From assembly GCA_016278505.1 (NCBI GenBank), contig JADQBQ010000020.1:62001-126000 (forward strand): 64,000 nt of DNA. The letters run 5' to 3'. The notes under the pieces are model-generated. The model did no database searches and was not told the origin of the DNA. It saw only the letters and a program-made list of their open reading frames with translations. The DNA is from Clostridiales bacterium (GTDB taxonomy: Bacteria > Bacillota > Desulfotomaculia > Desulfotomaculales > VENG01). The position numbers and the translations under genes were made by a program. Of this stretch, positions 44,666-53,159 are shown in pieces; positions within the stretch are counted from its first letter, which is position 1; every line of letters starts with the position of its first letter.

Positions 44666-44786
44666 ATCAATTCTAAAGTAATAGTTTTTCGAGCTGCTCA
44701 TAAGCATGTTATTCTGCATAGTTACAGAAACCTAGGAAAACCAAGGGATACATACGGTAACATTAACCCGGTCCCCATAAATATTA

Positions 44787-44825
44787 AAACCCGCGAGCCT
44801 TTTATTTAAAAGACACCACGGGTTT
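44787..44825 (-). terminator. Terminator after tRNA-Pro
   Basis: AAACCCGCG pairs with CACGGGTTT (one mismatch) and an inner CTTTT/AAAAG helix sits in the loop. It lies 15 bases past the tRNA CCA end. Confidence 0.65.
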
Positions 44826-44840
44826 CCTAAAAAAAATACT

Positions 44841-44918
44841 TGGTCGGAGCGACACGACTTGAACGTGCGGCCTCTACCACCCCAAGGTAGCGCTCTAGCC
44901 AAACTGAGCTACGCCCCG
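44841..44918 (-). tRNA. tRNA-Pro (anticodon GGG)
   Basis: On the minus strand acceptor CGGGGCG pairs with CGCTCCG (one G-U). The D-arm has TAGCTCAGTTTGGCTAGAGC, the anticodon stem CTACC/GGTAG has loop TTGGGGT (anticodon GGG, reads CCC/CCU), and the T-arm has GTTCAAGTC. The terminal CCA is encoded. Confidence 0.95.
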
Positions 44919-44946
44919 ACAAAATGTGATTTCAACTGCAAGGACT

Positions 44947-44975
44947 ATTATACATATTGCCATCACTAAAGTCAA
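44947..44975 (-). promoter_or_regulatory. Promoter for tRNA-Pro
   Basis: Minus strand TTGACT (44970-44975), 17-base spacer, consensus TATAAT (44947-44952), about 28 bases before the tRNA. Confidence 0.85.
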
Positions 44976-44985
44976 GGTAAACTTA

Positions 44986-45675
44986 TTAGTCGTCCCGCTT
45001 GTATATGATTACTTGCGAGTGTCTCCACCAAGTTTCCGGATGATCAAAATCCATCCCGTTGTCACTACGGCACATAGACCATTTGTTGGGCTCTTTAAGT
45101 ACATAATTTTGCCATCCTGCAAAGTCATCATATGTTTGGCGGGTTCCACACTGTTCTATATCACCGATTAGGATATAAGACTTAACGGAGTCATTGGCCC
45201 TAAACTGCGGACTCCAGTCTTCACCCGGAGGCATCCAGCTGCATATGATAAGTTCTGGTTGGTATTTACTTATGGCTGTTTCGTAATCTAACGATTCCGG
45301 TAAGTCCGGGTTATCCAGCACCCTTTTGGGCAGTGGTTGGGTGTAGTTATCAACGGCATAGATATCAATTTCGCGGGTACGCATTGACCTGGCGAGCTCC
45401 CCGCTGCCTGCTCCAACTTCCAGGATGGGGCTTAGTTTTAATTTGTTTATCTCTTCGGCCAGGGAGTCATTAAACTCTTTATTTAGGATTTGGTAGATAC
45501 CGAATTTATCACAGTAGGCTTTAAGTAACGATAGGCGGCAAATGACGGCATTGTCTATCCACTCGGCCTCTGAATCGTATTTAACAGGACAGTCGACAAA
45601 ATCATTTTTGAGCCACTGTTTTTCGTGTTCCACTTTTTCCCGGATGCTTTTATAACCAAAAAGTTTTAAAGACAT
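44986..45675 (-). CDS. Methyltransferase-like protein, unknown target
   Basis: A 229-aa protein with one SAM-type motif, PILEVGAGSGELARSM (about 84-99), followed by IYAVDNYTQPLPKR and LIICSWMPPGEDW. The Rossmann methyltransferase fold is likely; the substrate is not known. ATG after GGAGGG. It lies upstream of the tRNA gene and divergent from sigK. Confidence 0.78.
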   Translation of the reverse strand: MSLKLFGYKSIREKVEHEKQWLKNDFVDCPVKYDSEAEWIDNAVICRLSLLKAYCDKFGIYQILNKEFNDSLAEEINKLKLSPILEVGAGSGELARSMRTREIDIYAVDNYTQPLPKRVLDNPDLPESLDYETAISKYQPELIICSWMPPGEDWSPQFRANDSVKSYILIGDIEQCGTRQTYDDFAGWQNYVLKEPNKWSMCRSDNGMDFDHPETWWRHSQVIIYKRDD

Positions 45676-45878
45676 TTTGTCCCTCCAAATGATTTCAGTG
45701 AAATTGATAGTACCATACCTTTAATATTATACGACAGGAAGACCGGCTTTGAAAAGTGACCATAGAAAATTTAACCATTACCGGGCCTTAAACAATTTTC
45801 TCTTTCGGACAGACACTGAATGCATTGTCGAACCATATAATGTAGAACCTATTGTTTTGAAAAAAGGAGGAATGCTCT

Positions 45879-46583
45879 TTGCCTGGTTTGTGGACCTTAG
45901 CTATAGCGTCGTTTATTCATGGGTTAATGTTATTGTTTTCTTATATTGCCAATAACAGCTTTCCAAAGCCTCTCTCGGAGGAAGAGGAAGTAAAGTATGT
46001 TAAGCTGTTAATGGAAGGCGATGAAAAAGCCTGTGAAGTATTAATTGAAAGGAATCTGCGCTTGGTAGTCCACATTATAAAGAAATTTGAAGGATCGGGT
46101 GAGGAATTTGACGATTTGGTCTCTATTGGAACCATAGGATTAATTAAAGCAATAAAGACATTTAATTCCGGTAAGTCCACCAGGCTGGCAACCTACGCTT
46201 CACGGTGTATAGAAAATGAAATTTTAATGCACCTTCGGTCTAAGAAAAAGAACAGGGCAGAATTGTCGCTATTCGATTCTATTGGTATCGATAAAGAGGG
46301 CAATGAAATTCAATTTATTGATATACTGGGTACCGACTCAGAACTTGTTACCGAAGAAGTAGAAAGTATTCTTGATAAAGAAAAACTATGGAAGCACATC
46401 AAAACACTTAGTCCCCAAGAGCGAAAGGTACTGGTTATGCGGTTTGGGTTGACTGATGGAGCCAAAAGAACACAAAAGGATATTGCAAAAAAGCTTGGAA
46501 TTTCCCGATCCTATGTAAGCAGAATAGAAAAGCGGGCTGTGAACAGGTTGACAGAACGATTTGCAACCCATGCAGGCCAATAG
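45879..46583 (+). CDS. sigK: Sporulation sigma factor SigK, uninterrupted
   Basis: Late mother-cell sigma factor (234 aa). The N-terminus FIHGLMLLFSYIANNSFPKP is the hydrophobic pro-sequence with SFPKPLSEEEE, typical of SigK. Region 2 has DLVSIGTIGLIKAIKTFN and YASRCIENEILMHLR; region 4 has LSPQERKVLVMRFGL and KDIAKKLGISRSYVSRIEKRA. TTG 45879 follows GGAGG by eight bases. There is no skin-element break, as in many clostridia. The gene points to a spore former. Confidence 0.93.
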   Translation: MPGLWTLAIASFIHGLMLLFSYIANNSFPKPLSEEEEVKYVKLLMEGDEKACEVLIERNLRLVVHIIKKFEGSGEEFDDLVSIGTIGLIKAIKTFNSGKSTRLATYASRCIENEILMHLRSKKKNRAELSLFDSIGIDKEGNEIQFIDILGTDSELVTEEVESILDKEKLWKHIKTLSPQERKVLVMRFGLTDGAKRTQKDIAKKLGISRSYVSRIEKRAVNRLTERFATHAGQ

Positions 46584-46585
46584 TA

Positions 46586-46614
46586 TTGACAGCCCGATAA
46601 TCTACTGATAAACT
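46586..46614 (+). promoter_or_regulatory. Promoter for the SAM-riboswitch operon
   Basis: TTGACA (46586-46591), 17-base spacer, TAAACT (46609-46614). It starts three bases after the sigK stop codon and gives a start site just before the S-box. Confidence 0.75.
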
Positions 46615-46640
46615 AGTTAAAGTAATTTAATAACATTTAT

Positions 46641-46747
46641 CTCTTATCCGGAGAGGTGGAGGGACTGGCCCTATGAAGCCCGGCAACCAGCTCATTTAGA
46701 GTATGGTGCTAATTCCTGCAGAAGAGGGATCTTCTGGCAGATAAGAG
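46641..46747 (+). promoter_or_regulatory. SAM-I (S-box) riboswitch
   Basis: Conserved S-box core: GAGAGGTGGAGGGACTGGCC, then CTATGAAGCCCGGCAACC and GGTGCTAATTCC. The P1 helix is closed by CTCTTAT (46641-46647) with ATAAGAG (46741-46747). Followed by a terminator. High SAM should stop transcription of the downstream homocysteine-type genes. Confidence 0.95.
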
Positions 46748-46761
46748 GAGACTTTTGCTCA

Positions 46762-46795
46762 AAAAGCCTCTTCTGTACTCGGAAGAGGCTTTTAT
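46762..46795 (+). terminator. S-box expression-platform terminator
   Basis: AAAAGCCTCTTC pairs with GAAGAGGCTTTT over an 8-base loop, with a T-rich tail. It lies right after the aptamer. Confidence 0.85.
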
Positions 46796-46829
46796 TATCG
46801 GAGCAGAGCACTTATTTGGAGGTGTATTG

Positions 46830-48029
46830 ATGGCAATTGAAAAGAGTTATGCGGAAATTAACGCTAAAATCAAAGCAGGAAAAGCTGTAGTGGTTACTGC
46901 CGAAGAACTGATTTCCATGGTCGATGAAAAAGGGGTTGAAAAGACAACCGAAGAAGTTGATGTGGTGACCACAGGGACCTTTGCCCCTATGTGCTCCTCC
47001 GGAGTCTTTTTGAATCTGGGTCATACTACACCAAAAATGAAAATGCATCAGGTTTGGTTGAACAACGTACCGGCTTACGGTGGCATTGCTGCGGTGGATG
47101 CATACCTTGGAGCGACAGCTTTACCTGATAATGACCCTTTAAACAATAATTATCCGGGGGAATTCAAGTACGGCGGCGGTCATGTTATTGAAGATTTGGT
47201 GGCCAGGAAACCAGTTAGGTTCCGTGCAACCGGTTATGGTACAGACTGTTACCCTCGCAGGGAAATCGAAACGAACATAACCCTGGATGAAATAAACGAA
47301 GCCATACTGTTTAATCCCAGAAATGCTTACCAGAGTTATAATTGTGGAGTTAATTTAACTTCCCGTACTGTATATACTTACTTAGGCATGTTAAAACCTA
47401 ATCTCGGAAATGCTCATTACTCCACTTCCGGTCAGTTAAGCCCATTACTTAAGGATCCTAATTTCAATACTATTGGTGTTGGTACGCGTATTTTCCTGGG
47501 TGGCGGAACAGGCTATGTAGTGTGGAACGGGACACAGCATTTCCCGGAATTTCTGCAGATCGATTCTGACGGCGAGCAAAAAGGACCGGCCGGAGGTACC
47601 TTATCTGTTCTTGGTGACCTTAAACAGATGAAACCGGAGTGGCTGATTGGAACAAGCTATTTGGGATATGGTGCTACATTAAGTGTAGGGATTGGCATTC
47701 CCATTCCAATGTTAAATGAGGAAGTATGCCGAAATGCTGCCGTTAAGGACAAGGATTTGTACGCACCGGTTATTGATTACGGTGAAGCTTATCCAAATGC
47801 TAAGCCTGGTTATATGAAATTGGTCAGTTTCGCAGAACTTAAGTCGGGTAAAATTATAGTTAACGGCAAAGAAGTTCCCACTGCCCCGCTTTCCAGTTAT
47901 CCAAAGGCTAAGAAGATTGCAGCACAGCTAAAAGATTGGGTAGCCGAAGGAGAGTTCACTTTAGGGGAACCCAGTCAACTGCTCCCCTCCGCAGACGCAG
48001 GGTTAAAAGGGAAACCGTTGAAGGGATAG
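46830..48029 (+). CDS. Homocysteine biosynthesis protein, COG1900/DUF39
   Basis: A 399-aa protein of the family shown in methanogens to act with a NIL-domain ferredoxin in making homocysteine from aspartate semialdehyde and sulfide. Family marks: TTGTFAPMCSSGVFLNLGHT, PAYGGIAAVDAYLGAT, and a Cys in RNAYQSYNCGVNLTSRTVYTY. ATG 46830 with GGAGG eight bases before it is the start; an upstream frame to 46755 runs through the terminator. The S-box fits a methionine-precursor role. Confidence 0.92.
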   Translation: MAIEKSYAEINAKIKAGKAVVVTAEELISMVDEKGVEKTTEEVDVVTTGTFAPMCSSGVFLNLGHTTPKMKMHQVWLNNVPAYGGIAAVDAYLGATALPDNDPLNNNYPGEFKYGGGHVIEDLVARKPVRFRATGYGTDCYPRREIETNITLDEINEAILFNPRNAYQSYNCGVNLTSRTVYTYLGMLKPNLGNAHYSTSGQLSPLLKDPNFNTIGVGTRIFLGGGTGYVVWNGTQHFPEFLQIDSDGEQKGPAGGTLSVLGDLKQMKPEWLIGTSYLGYGATLSVGIGIPIPMLNEEVCRNAAVKDKDLYAPVIDYGEAYPNAKPGYMKLVSFAELKSGKIIVNGKEVPTAPLSSYPKAKKIAAQLKDWVAEGEFTLGEPSQLLPSADAGLKGKPLKG

Positions 48030-48083
48030 TTAAAGGGTTAATGCGGTCTAGGAAAAAAATTTTTACGTGGGGAGTGAGGCTGG

Positions 48084-48485
48084 ATGTCACCTAAAAGGAT
48101 AGTATTACGTTTTGATGCTACAATTGCCGATCAACCTATCATATATCGTCTGGTAAGTGATTTCGGCTTGGTGGTTAATATCATAAAAGCAAATGTAAAC
48201 CCCCAAAAGGAAGGGACCATGGTCATGGAAATTACGGGAGAAAATAATAAACAGGGGTTGGAATATTTGCGCGGTCAGGGTGTTCAGGTGCATACTTTGA
48301 CCGAGAATATTATCCGCAATGAAGAACAATGTACCAGCTGTGGAGCCTGTACTGCGATTTGTCCTTCCGGAGCCCTTTATCTAACGCGCCCTTCTATGGA
48401 GGTCCATTTTGACAGTGATCAATGCGTTGTGTGCCACCTTTGTACTAAAATTTGTCCGGTAAGGGCCATGGAGGCACATTTTTAA
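48084..48485 (+). CDS. NIL-domain ferredoxin, homocysteine module
   Basis: A 133-aa protein with an N-terminal NIL domain (RIVLRFDATIADQPIIYRLV) and two [4Fe-4S] motifs, CTSCGACTAICPSGALYL and CVVCHLCTKICPVRAM. In Methanosarcina the homologous pair is needed for homocysteine synthesis; the ferredoxin presumably supplies electrons for sulfur transfer. RBS GGGGAG precedes the ATG. It lies 54 bases after the DUF39 gene. Confidence 0.92.
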   Translation: MSPKRIVLRFDATIADQPIIYRLVSDFGLVVNIIKANVNPQKEGTMVMEITGENNKQGLEYLRGQGVQVHTLTENIIRNEEQCTSCGACTAICPSGALYLTRPSMEVHFDSDQCVVCHLCTKICPVRAMEAHF

Positions 48486-49232
48486 TTGGCCGGCGGCGAA
48501 GATCGTACCTACCGCCTTTTAAACCGCCAGCAAGACTTGGCTTTTTTCCAAGTTGTGGTGCGGGAGACTGATTTGGATATAGGCGTTACCAAATCAAAAA
48601 TCAAACAGGGGCTGGTGGAAAAGGTCAGAGAAAAGGTTTTAGCTGTTAGAAACCAGTTAGAATCATTTTTAATCGCCGATCCCTTATTTGGAAGGGCAAT
48701 GACCCCTTACAGCCCTCCGTCTTCTGCACCGGAGATTGCAATGCTCATGGCCCGGGAATCGTCAAAGGCCGGTGTTGGGCCGATGGCGTCAGTGGCCGGG
48801 GCATTCTCTGAAACTGTTGGTCGCTTTGTGAGTCTTTATTCAAGTGAGGTCATTGTTGAAAATGGCGGGGATATTTATTTGCGGAGCTCAAAATCAAGAA
48901 ACATTGGTATGTTCGCTGCCGGTTCACCTTTTAGCAATCGAATTGCCTTAAAGATAAAACCTTATCAGACACCATTAGGTATTTGTACCTCATCGGGCAC
49001 AGTTGGACATTCTACCAGTTATGGAAAGGCTGATGCCGTAATAGTACTGGCTCCGTCGGTTCCTCTGGCAGACGCGGTGGCAACTGCATCCGGAAACATG
49101 ATTAAAACCCCGGAAGATGTGCATGAGGCAGCAGAGTTTGCTATCAGCGTGCCCGGGGTTAGGGGTGTGGTAGCAATCAAGGGTGAAAAGTTAGCCGCGG
49201 CAGGCGATGTAGAAATAATACCGTTAAGATAA
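48486..49232 (+). CDS. UPF0280 (COG2122, ApbE-like) protein, homocysteine module
   Basis: A 248-aa protein that begins TTG directly after the ferredoxin stop. The middle has AGAFSETVGRFVSL-like sequence and VENGGDIYLRSSKSRNIGMF, with CTSSGTVGHSTSYGKADAVIV, typical of UPF0280 with its ApbE-like flavin-transfer fold. Members cluster with COG1900 and NIL ferredoxins in anaerobes, and the gene is implicated in the same pathway; the exact reaction is not established. Confidence 0.9.
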   Translation: MAGGEDRTYRLLNRQQDLAFFQVVVRETDLDIGVTKSKIKQGLVEKVREKVLAVRNQLESFLIADPLFGRAMTPYSPPSSAPEIAMLMARESSKAGVGPMASVAGAFSETVGRFVSLYSSEVIVENGGDIYLRSSKSRNIGMFAAGSPFSNRIALKIKPYQTPLGICTSSGTVGHSTSYGKADAVIVLAPSVPLADAVATASGNMIKTPEDVHEAAEFAISVPGVRGVVAIKGEKLAAAGDVEIIPLR

Positions 49233-49242
49233 TGCCTATGTA

Positions 49243-49273
49243 AAAAAACCTGCAGATAATCTGCAGGTTTTTT
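49243..49273. terminator. Bidirectional terminator
   Basis: AAAAAACCTGCAG/CTGCAGGTTTTTT around 5 bases; A and T runs serve both the homocysteine operon and the convergent HD-GYP gene. Confidence 0.92.
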
Positions 49274-49277
49274 CTTA

Positions 49278-50396
49278 TTAAGATAGTTTGCTCTTGATAG
49301 TATTTAATTCAGACTCGTCGGTAATAACGCTACTGATAAACAAAGTGCAATCCTTTCTTGCCAGCCAAATTTCTTTTTTGTCGTTTATTGGCCTTCCGTC
49401 GTGTGAAAACAAGATTCTCACTGTAGGCTGTGTTGTATAACCAGGGGCAGTTTCTACAACTCCGGCTATTTCTCCTGTATTAAGTTTGACCAGTGTGCCG
49501 GAAGGGAAAGCGGCTACATTATATAAAAAGGCATTTACTAAATTGGAATCAAAAAGCAAACCTGCATAATCTCTTATCATTTCATAAGCCACATAAGGGG
49601 CTATGGCCGCCCTGTACACCCTGTCTGCCGTAAGTGCATCGTATATGTCCACCAGCCCTGTAACTTGTGCAAACTCATGAATTTCGTCATTTTTCAGACA
49701 CTTAGGATACCCATGCCCGTTAAGACGTTCGTGGTGTTGCTGGGCAATAAGGGCCGATAATCTGCTAACATTGTCATTTTTAAGTAATATTTCGTATCCA
49801 AAATCAGAGTGTTGTTGCATGGCCATAAACTCTTCTTCTGTCAATTTGCCGGGCTTGTTTAATATATAATCAGGAACCTGCGTTTTGCCGACATCGTGGA
49901 GTAGTGCTCCCATGGCTAAGTGATAAAGCTTTGCCTTGCTGTAACCCAGTTTAATGCCGGTTAATAATGCCAGAACGCATACATTCACAGAATGCCCAAA
50001 TGTGTATTCGTCTACACTGCGTATGTCTGTGAGGTTAACCACAATATCAGGAGATTCGAGTAGTTGATTAATAATATCATTAATACCTTTTCCGATCTTC
50101 TTCATGCCGATTATATTTTTGGATTCATCTGATTTAATTTCTAAATTGGAATAGAAACTACGTACATTGGTCATGACACTAAACCTGATGTCATCAGGTA
50201 TGACATCAGGTACTTCTACATCGGAAAGCAAACCGTCATCAATATATATTGCAGGTATACCCATTGATTTTAACCTTTGAATGTATCGCCTGGTCAATAT
50301 TACTCCGGCATTGAGTAAGACATGCCCTTTACTGTTACATATAGGGCGCCCTACTTTCATGCCAGGTAATACAAAATCGATAAAAAGTTTTCGCAT
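49278..50396 (-). CDS. HD-GYP domain protein, probable c-di-GMP phosphodiesterase
   Basis: A 372-aa signalling protein. The HD-GYP core has ALLHDVGKTQVPDYIL, MQQHSDFGYEIL and the HHERLNGHGYP motif, with DIYDALTADRVYR. The N-terminal DUF3391-like part and a C-terminal segment (VRILFSHDGRPINDKK) flank it. It lacks a membrane or REC domain. The 268 bases before it hold several hairpins. c-di-GMP hydrolysis is inferred from family only. Confidence 0.9.
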   Translation of the reverse strand: MRKLFIDFVLPGMKVGRPICNSKGHVLLNAGVILTRRYIQRLKSMGIPAIYIDDGLLSDVEVPDVIPDDIRFSVMTNVRSFYSNLEIKSDESKNIIGMKKIGKGINDIINQLLESPDIVVNLTDIRSVDEYTFGHSVNVCVLALLTGIKLGYSKAKLYHLAMGALLHDVGKTQVPDYILNKPGKLTEEEFMAMQQHSDFGYEILLKNDNVSRLSALIAQQHHERLNGHGYPKCLKNDEIHEFAQVTGLVDIYDALTADRVYRAAIAPYVAYEMIRDYAGLLFDSNLVNAFLYNVAAFPSGTLVKLNTGEIAGVVETAPGYTTQPTVRILFSHDGRPINDKKEIWLARKDCTLFISSVITDESELNTIKSKLS

Positions 50397-50524
50397 AAGT
50401 ACCAGTACCCCTGTTTAAATACGATTACTTTAATCCTGTTTTTAGACTAATTTCTACATTCGTTAATAGTCTCCTTCTTAACAAAAGTAGAAAATAATTT
50501 TTTATGTGTTTTCTTAAGACCTCT

Positions 50525-50650
50525 ACTTCAATAAGTGTGAGTTCCTTTTTTACAATTTAGGAACCTTCACCAGCCGGAAACATTCCTCCCTGGAAGGTGT
50601 GCCTCCTTCACTCTTTAGCACCAATATTCAGCTTTAGCTGAATGAATTCA
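50525..50650 (-). other. Hairpin-rich leader region before the HD-GYP gene
   Basis: On the minus strand ATTCAGCT/AGCTGAAT (about 50628-50645), GAAGG...CCTTC, and GTGAAGGTTCCT pairing with AGGAACTCAC follow one another. No match to a riboswitch I know. It could be an RNA leader or the dedA 3' end. Confidence 0.35.
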
Positions 50651-50664
50651 CTAATCCTTTATTT

Positions 50665-51285
50665 TCATCTCAACATATCTGAAGCTTTCTTTCTACGGTT
50701 CAAGTAATGATACTTTATAGCCAGGTAGATGATTACAATTGCAAGCGCTACAAAAGGTATTTTCCCCTGTGCTTCTGCGGCCAGGTGCTCCCAGTTACGA
50801 CCAAAAAAGAGACCCAATGAAATGTGAAAGCCAGACCAAATAACAACGAAGATAGAATTATAAAATATAAACTTTCCCCAACTTAGGTGGCTTATTCCGG
50901 CCATAAAAGGAGTGAGGTTGCTAACCATGGGGATAAAGCGCCCGACAACTATAAATGCAGCTGAAGACTGCTCCATCCATTTCTGAGCCCGGTTAAATGA
51001 CTCATCAGAAATGTGCAAAAATCTACTGTAGCGCTCTATAATAGGTTCTCCGACATTTTTCCCAAGATAAAATGAAGTACAAGCACCCAGGGTAAAGCCG
51101 GCAACCGTGGCACCGATAACTAAGGCTAGAGGTATTTTCCCCTGCCCGGCAAGGACGCCGGCGAGGATAACCATTAATCCCCCGGGAAAAGGCAGCCCTA
51201 AGGCCTCAATAAAAACAGCGGCAAGTAATCCTCCCGCACCCAGGGTCCCCAGGTAATCTACAATCATATTAAGTAGATCAGTCAT
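50665..51285 (-). CDS. DedA-family membrane protein
   Basis: A 206-aa membrane protein of the DedA/undecaprenyl-phosphate-flippase-like group: EALGLPFPGGLMVILAGVLAGQG, FYLGKNVGEPIIERYSRFL and RFIPMVSNLTPFMAGISHL. ATG 51285 with AAGGAGG eight bases before it is the start. It is the last gene of the pfkA-pyk transcript or has its own. Confidence 0.92.
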   Translation of the reverse strand: MTDLLNMIVDYLGTLGAGGLLAAVFIEALGLPFPGGLMVILAGVLAGQGKIPLALVIGATVAGFTLGACTSFYLGKNVGEPIIERYSRFLHISDESFNRAQKWMEQSSAAFIVVGRFIPMVSNLTPFMAGISHLSWGKFIFYNSIFVVIWSGFHISLGLFFGRNWEHLAAEAQGKIPFVALAIVIIYLAIKYHYLNRRKKASDMLR

Positions 51286-51393
51286 TAAAAAATCCTCCTT
51301 AGGTATAGCATTTCCTGAGGAGGACTGAATTAAGTATTTTTGGTGAGTATTAAAAGGGGTCTGCGCGTAATTTTCGAACATCCTTTTTTAGTA

Positions 51394-53145
51394 TTAGAGT
51401 ACTTTGGCGGGTCCTGCATATATTAAACCCCTTTGCCCGTCTATGGTTACTACCTGCCCGTCAGATAGTTTTTTGGTAGCGTCCTCTACTCCTACGATTA
51501 CCGGTATGCCAAATTCCAAACCTACAATTGCTGCGTGCGATGTCAACCCGCCTACCTCGGTAATAAGGGCGGCAGCCTTTTCAATGGCCGGCATAAATTC
51601 GCGCTCTGTGGTGATGGCAACCAGAATATCACCACCTTGCACTTTCTCCACCGCATCCCTAAAAGTGCTGGCAATACGCACTGTGCCGGTTACAGCACGT
51701 GCACCGACCCCGGATCCCTTGGCCAATATGTCTCCTACGGTATGCACCTTAAGCAGATTAGTTGTACCGTGTACACCCACTGGAACCCCGGCAGTAATGA
51801 CAATAAGGTCACCTGCACTAATCAAGCCGGCTTCCAGAGAAACTTTTACTGCATTAGATATCATGGTGTCAGTATCTTCGGAATGGCTTACCAAAAGGGG
51901 TTGTACACCCCAAGCCAGACTTAACTTGCGCAATACCTTGGCATGTGGAGTTACAGCTATAATGGGAGCTTTGGGTTTATATTTGCTCACCATTTTGGGT
52001 GTATAGCCGGATTCCGTGGAACTGATAATAGCGGCTGCTTCCAGGTCATGAGCAGTGGAACATGTTGCATAACTAATAGCATCAGTTACTGTGCGCGAGA
52101 GGTATTTACCTTTACGCACTAGTATTTCCTTAAAATTAATCGCTTCTTCAGCGCTAATGGCGATGCGGGACATGGTTGCCACTGCCTGCACAGGGTACTT
52201 TCCGGCGGCAGTTTCCCCGGAAAGCATTACGGCATCAGTGCCATCCAAGATGGCGTTGGCCACATCGCTGGCCTCTGCTCGTGTAGGCCTGGGGTTATCA
52301 ATCATGGATTCCAGCATCTGAGTGGCAGTAATCACCGGTTTTCCTGCCCGGTTGCATTTATCTATGATTATTTTTTGAATAAGAGGCACTTCTTCAGCCG
52401 GGATTTCCACCCCTAAGTCACCCCGTGCTACCATGATACCATCGGCAACTTTTATAATATCATCCAGGTTATTCACTGCTGCCTGGTTTTCTATTTTGGC
52501 AATGATATCTAGGTCTGCATCTTCGTCTTCTAAAATTTTTCTGATGGTCAAAATGTCATCGGGTTTACGCACAAAGGAAGCAGCAATAAAATCAAGATCA
52601 TTGGCAATGCCGAACCTTATATCCTTGATGTCTTGATCTGTTACCGCCGGCAGGTTTACTGATACTCCTGGTACGTTAACACCCTTTCTGCTTCTTAATT
52701 CACCACCGTTATTGATTTCGCAATGGATTTCAGTTTTTTCTACTTCTAATACTTTAAGTGAGATAAGGCCATCGGAGAGAAGAATGGAGTCATCAGGATT
52801 TACATCCTGCGGCAGCTGCTTATAGGTGACCGAGACTTTTTCCGCATGTCCTTTTATATCCTCAGTCGTTAAGGTAATTTTATCCCCGGTTCTTAAATAT
52901 ATAGGTTCATTTTCCAGTACACCCAGTCGAATCTCCGGACCCCTGGTATCCAGCAAGATGGCTACACACTTTCCGGCTTGTGCCGCCGCATGTCGGACAG
53001 CTTTAATACGACCTAAGTGTTCATCGTAAGTTCCATGGGAAAAATTGAGGCGGGCAACATTTAAGCCTAATTTAATCATCTCTTTAAGTGTTGATTCATT
53101 CTCACTTGTCGGTCCAATGGTGGCCACAATCTTTGTATGACGCAA
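51394..53145 (-). CDS. pyk: Pyruvate kinase with C-terminal PEP-utilising domain
   Basis: Last step of glycolysis (583 aa). The N-terminal barrel has KIVATIGPTSENE, MVARGDLGVEIP and TRAEASDVANAILDGTDAVMLSGETAAG. The last 100 residues are the extra domain with GGLTSHAAIVGLEFGIPVIVG, found in Bacillus-type enzymes. It follows pfkA on the same strand, spaced 14 bases. Confidence 0.97.
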   Translation of the reverse strand: MRHTKIVATIGPTSENESTLKEMIKLGLNVARLNFSHGTYDEHLGRIKAVRHAAAQAGKCVAILLDTRGPEIRLGVLENEPIYLRTGDKITLTTEDIKGHAEKVSVTYKQLPQDVNPDDSILLSDGLISLKVLEVEKTEIHCEINNGGELRSRKGVNVPGVSVNLPAVTDQDIKDIRFGIANDLDFIAASFVRKPDDILTIRKILEDEDADLDIIAKIENQAAVNNLDDIIKVADGIMVARGDLGVEIPAEEVPLIQKIIIDKCNRAGKPVITATQMLESMIDNPRPTRAEASDVANAILDGTDAVMLSGETAAGKYPVQAVATMSRIAISAEEAINFKEILVRKGKYLSRTVTDAISYATCSTAHDLEAAAIISSTESGYTPKMVSKYKPKAPIIAVTPHAKVLRKLSLAWGVQPLLVSHSEDTDTMISNAVKVSLEAGLISAGDLIVITAGVPVGVHGTTNLLKVHTVGDILAKGSGVGARAVTGTVRIASTFRDAVEKVQGGDILVAITTEREFMPAIEKAAALITEVGGLTSHAAIVGLEFGIPVIVGVEDATKKLSDGQVVTIDGQRGLIYAGPAKVL

Positions 53146-53159
53146 GGTGAATTTCCTCC

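Larger units (their letters stand above)
44495..44840. other. Intergenic stretch of 346 bases with two hairpins
   Basis: No convincing gene. It holds a perfect hairpin AAACCCTTCC/GGAAGGGTTT (44641-44665) and the tRNA terminator (44787-44825). The DNA between them is AT-rich and featureless to me. Confidence 0.6.
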
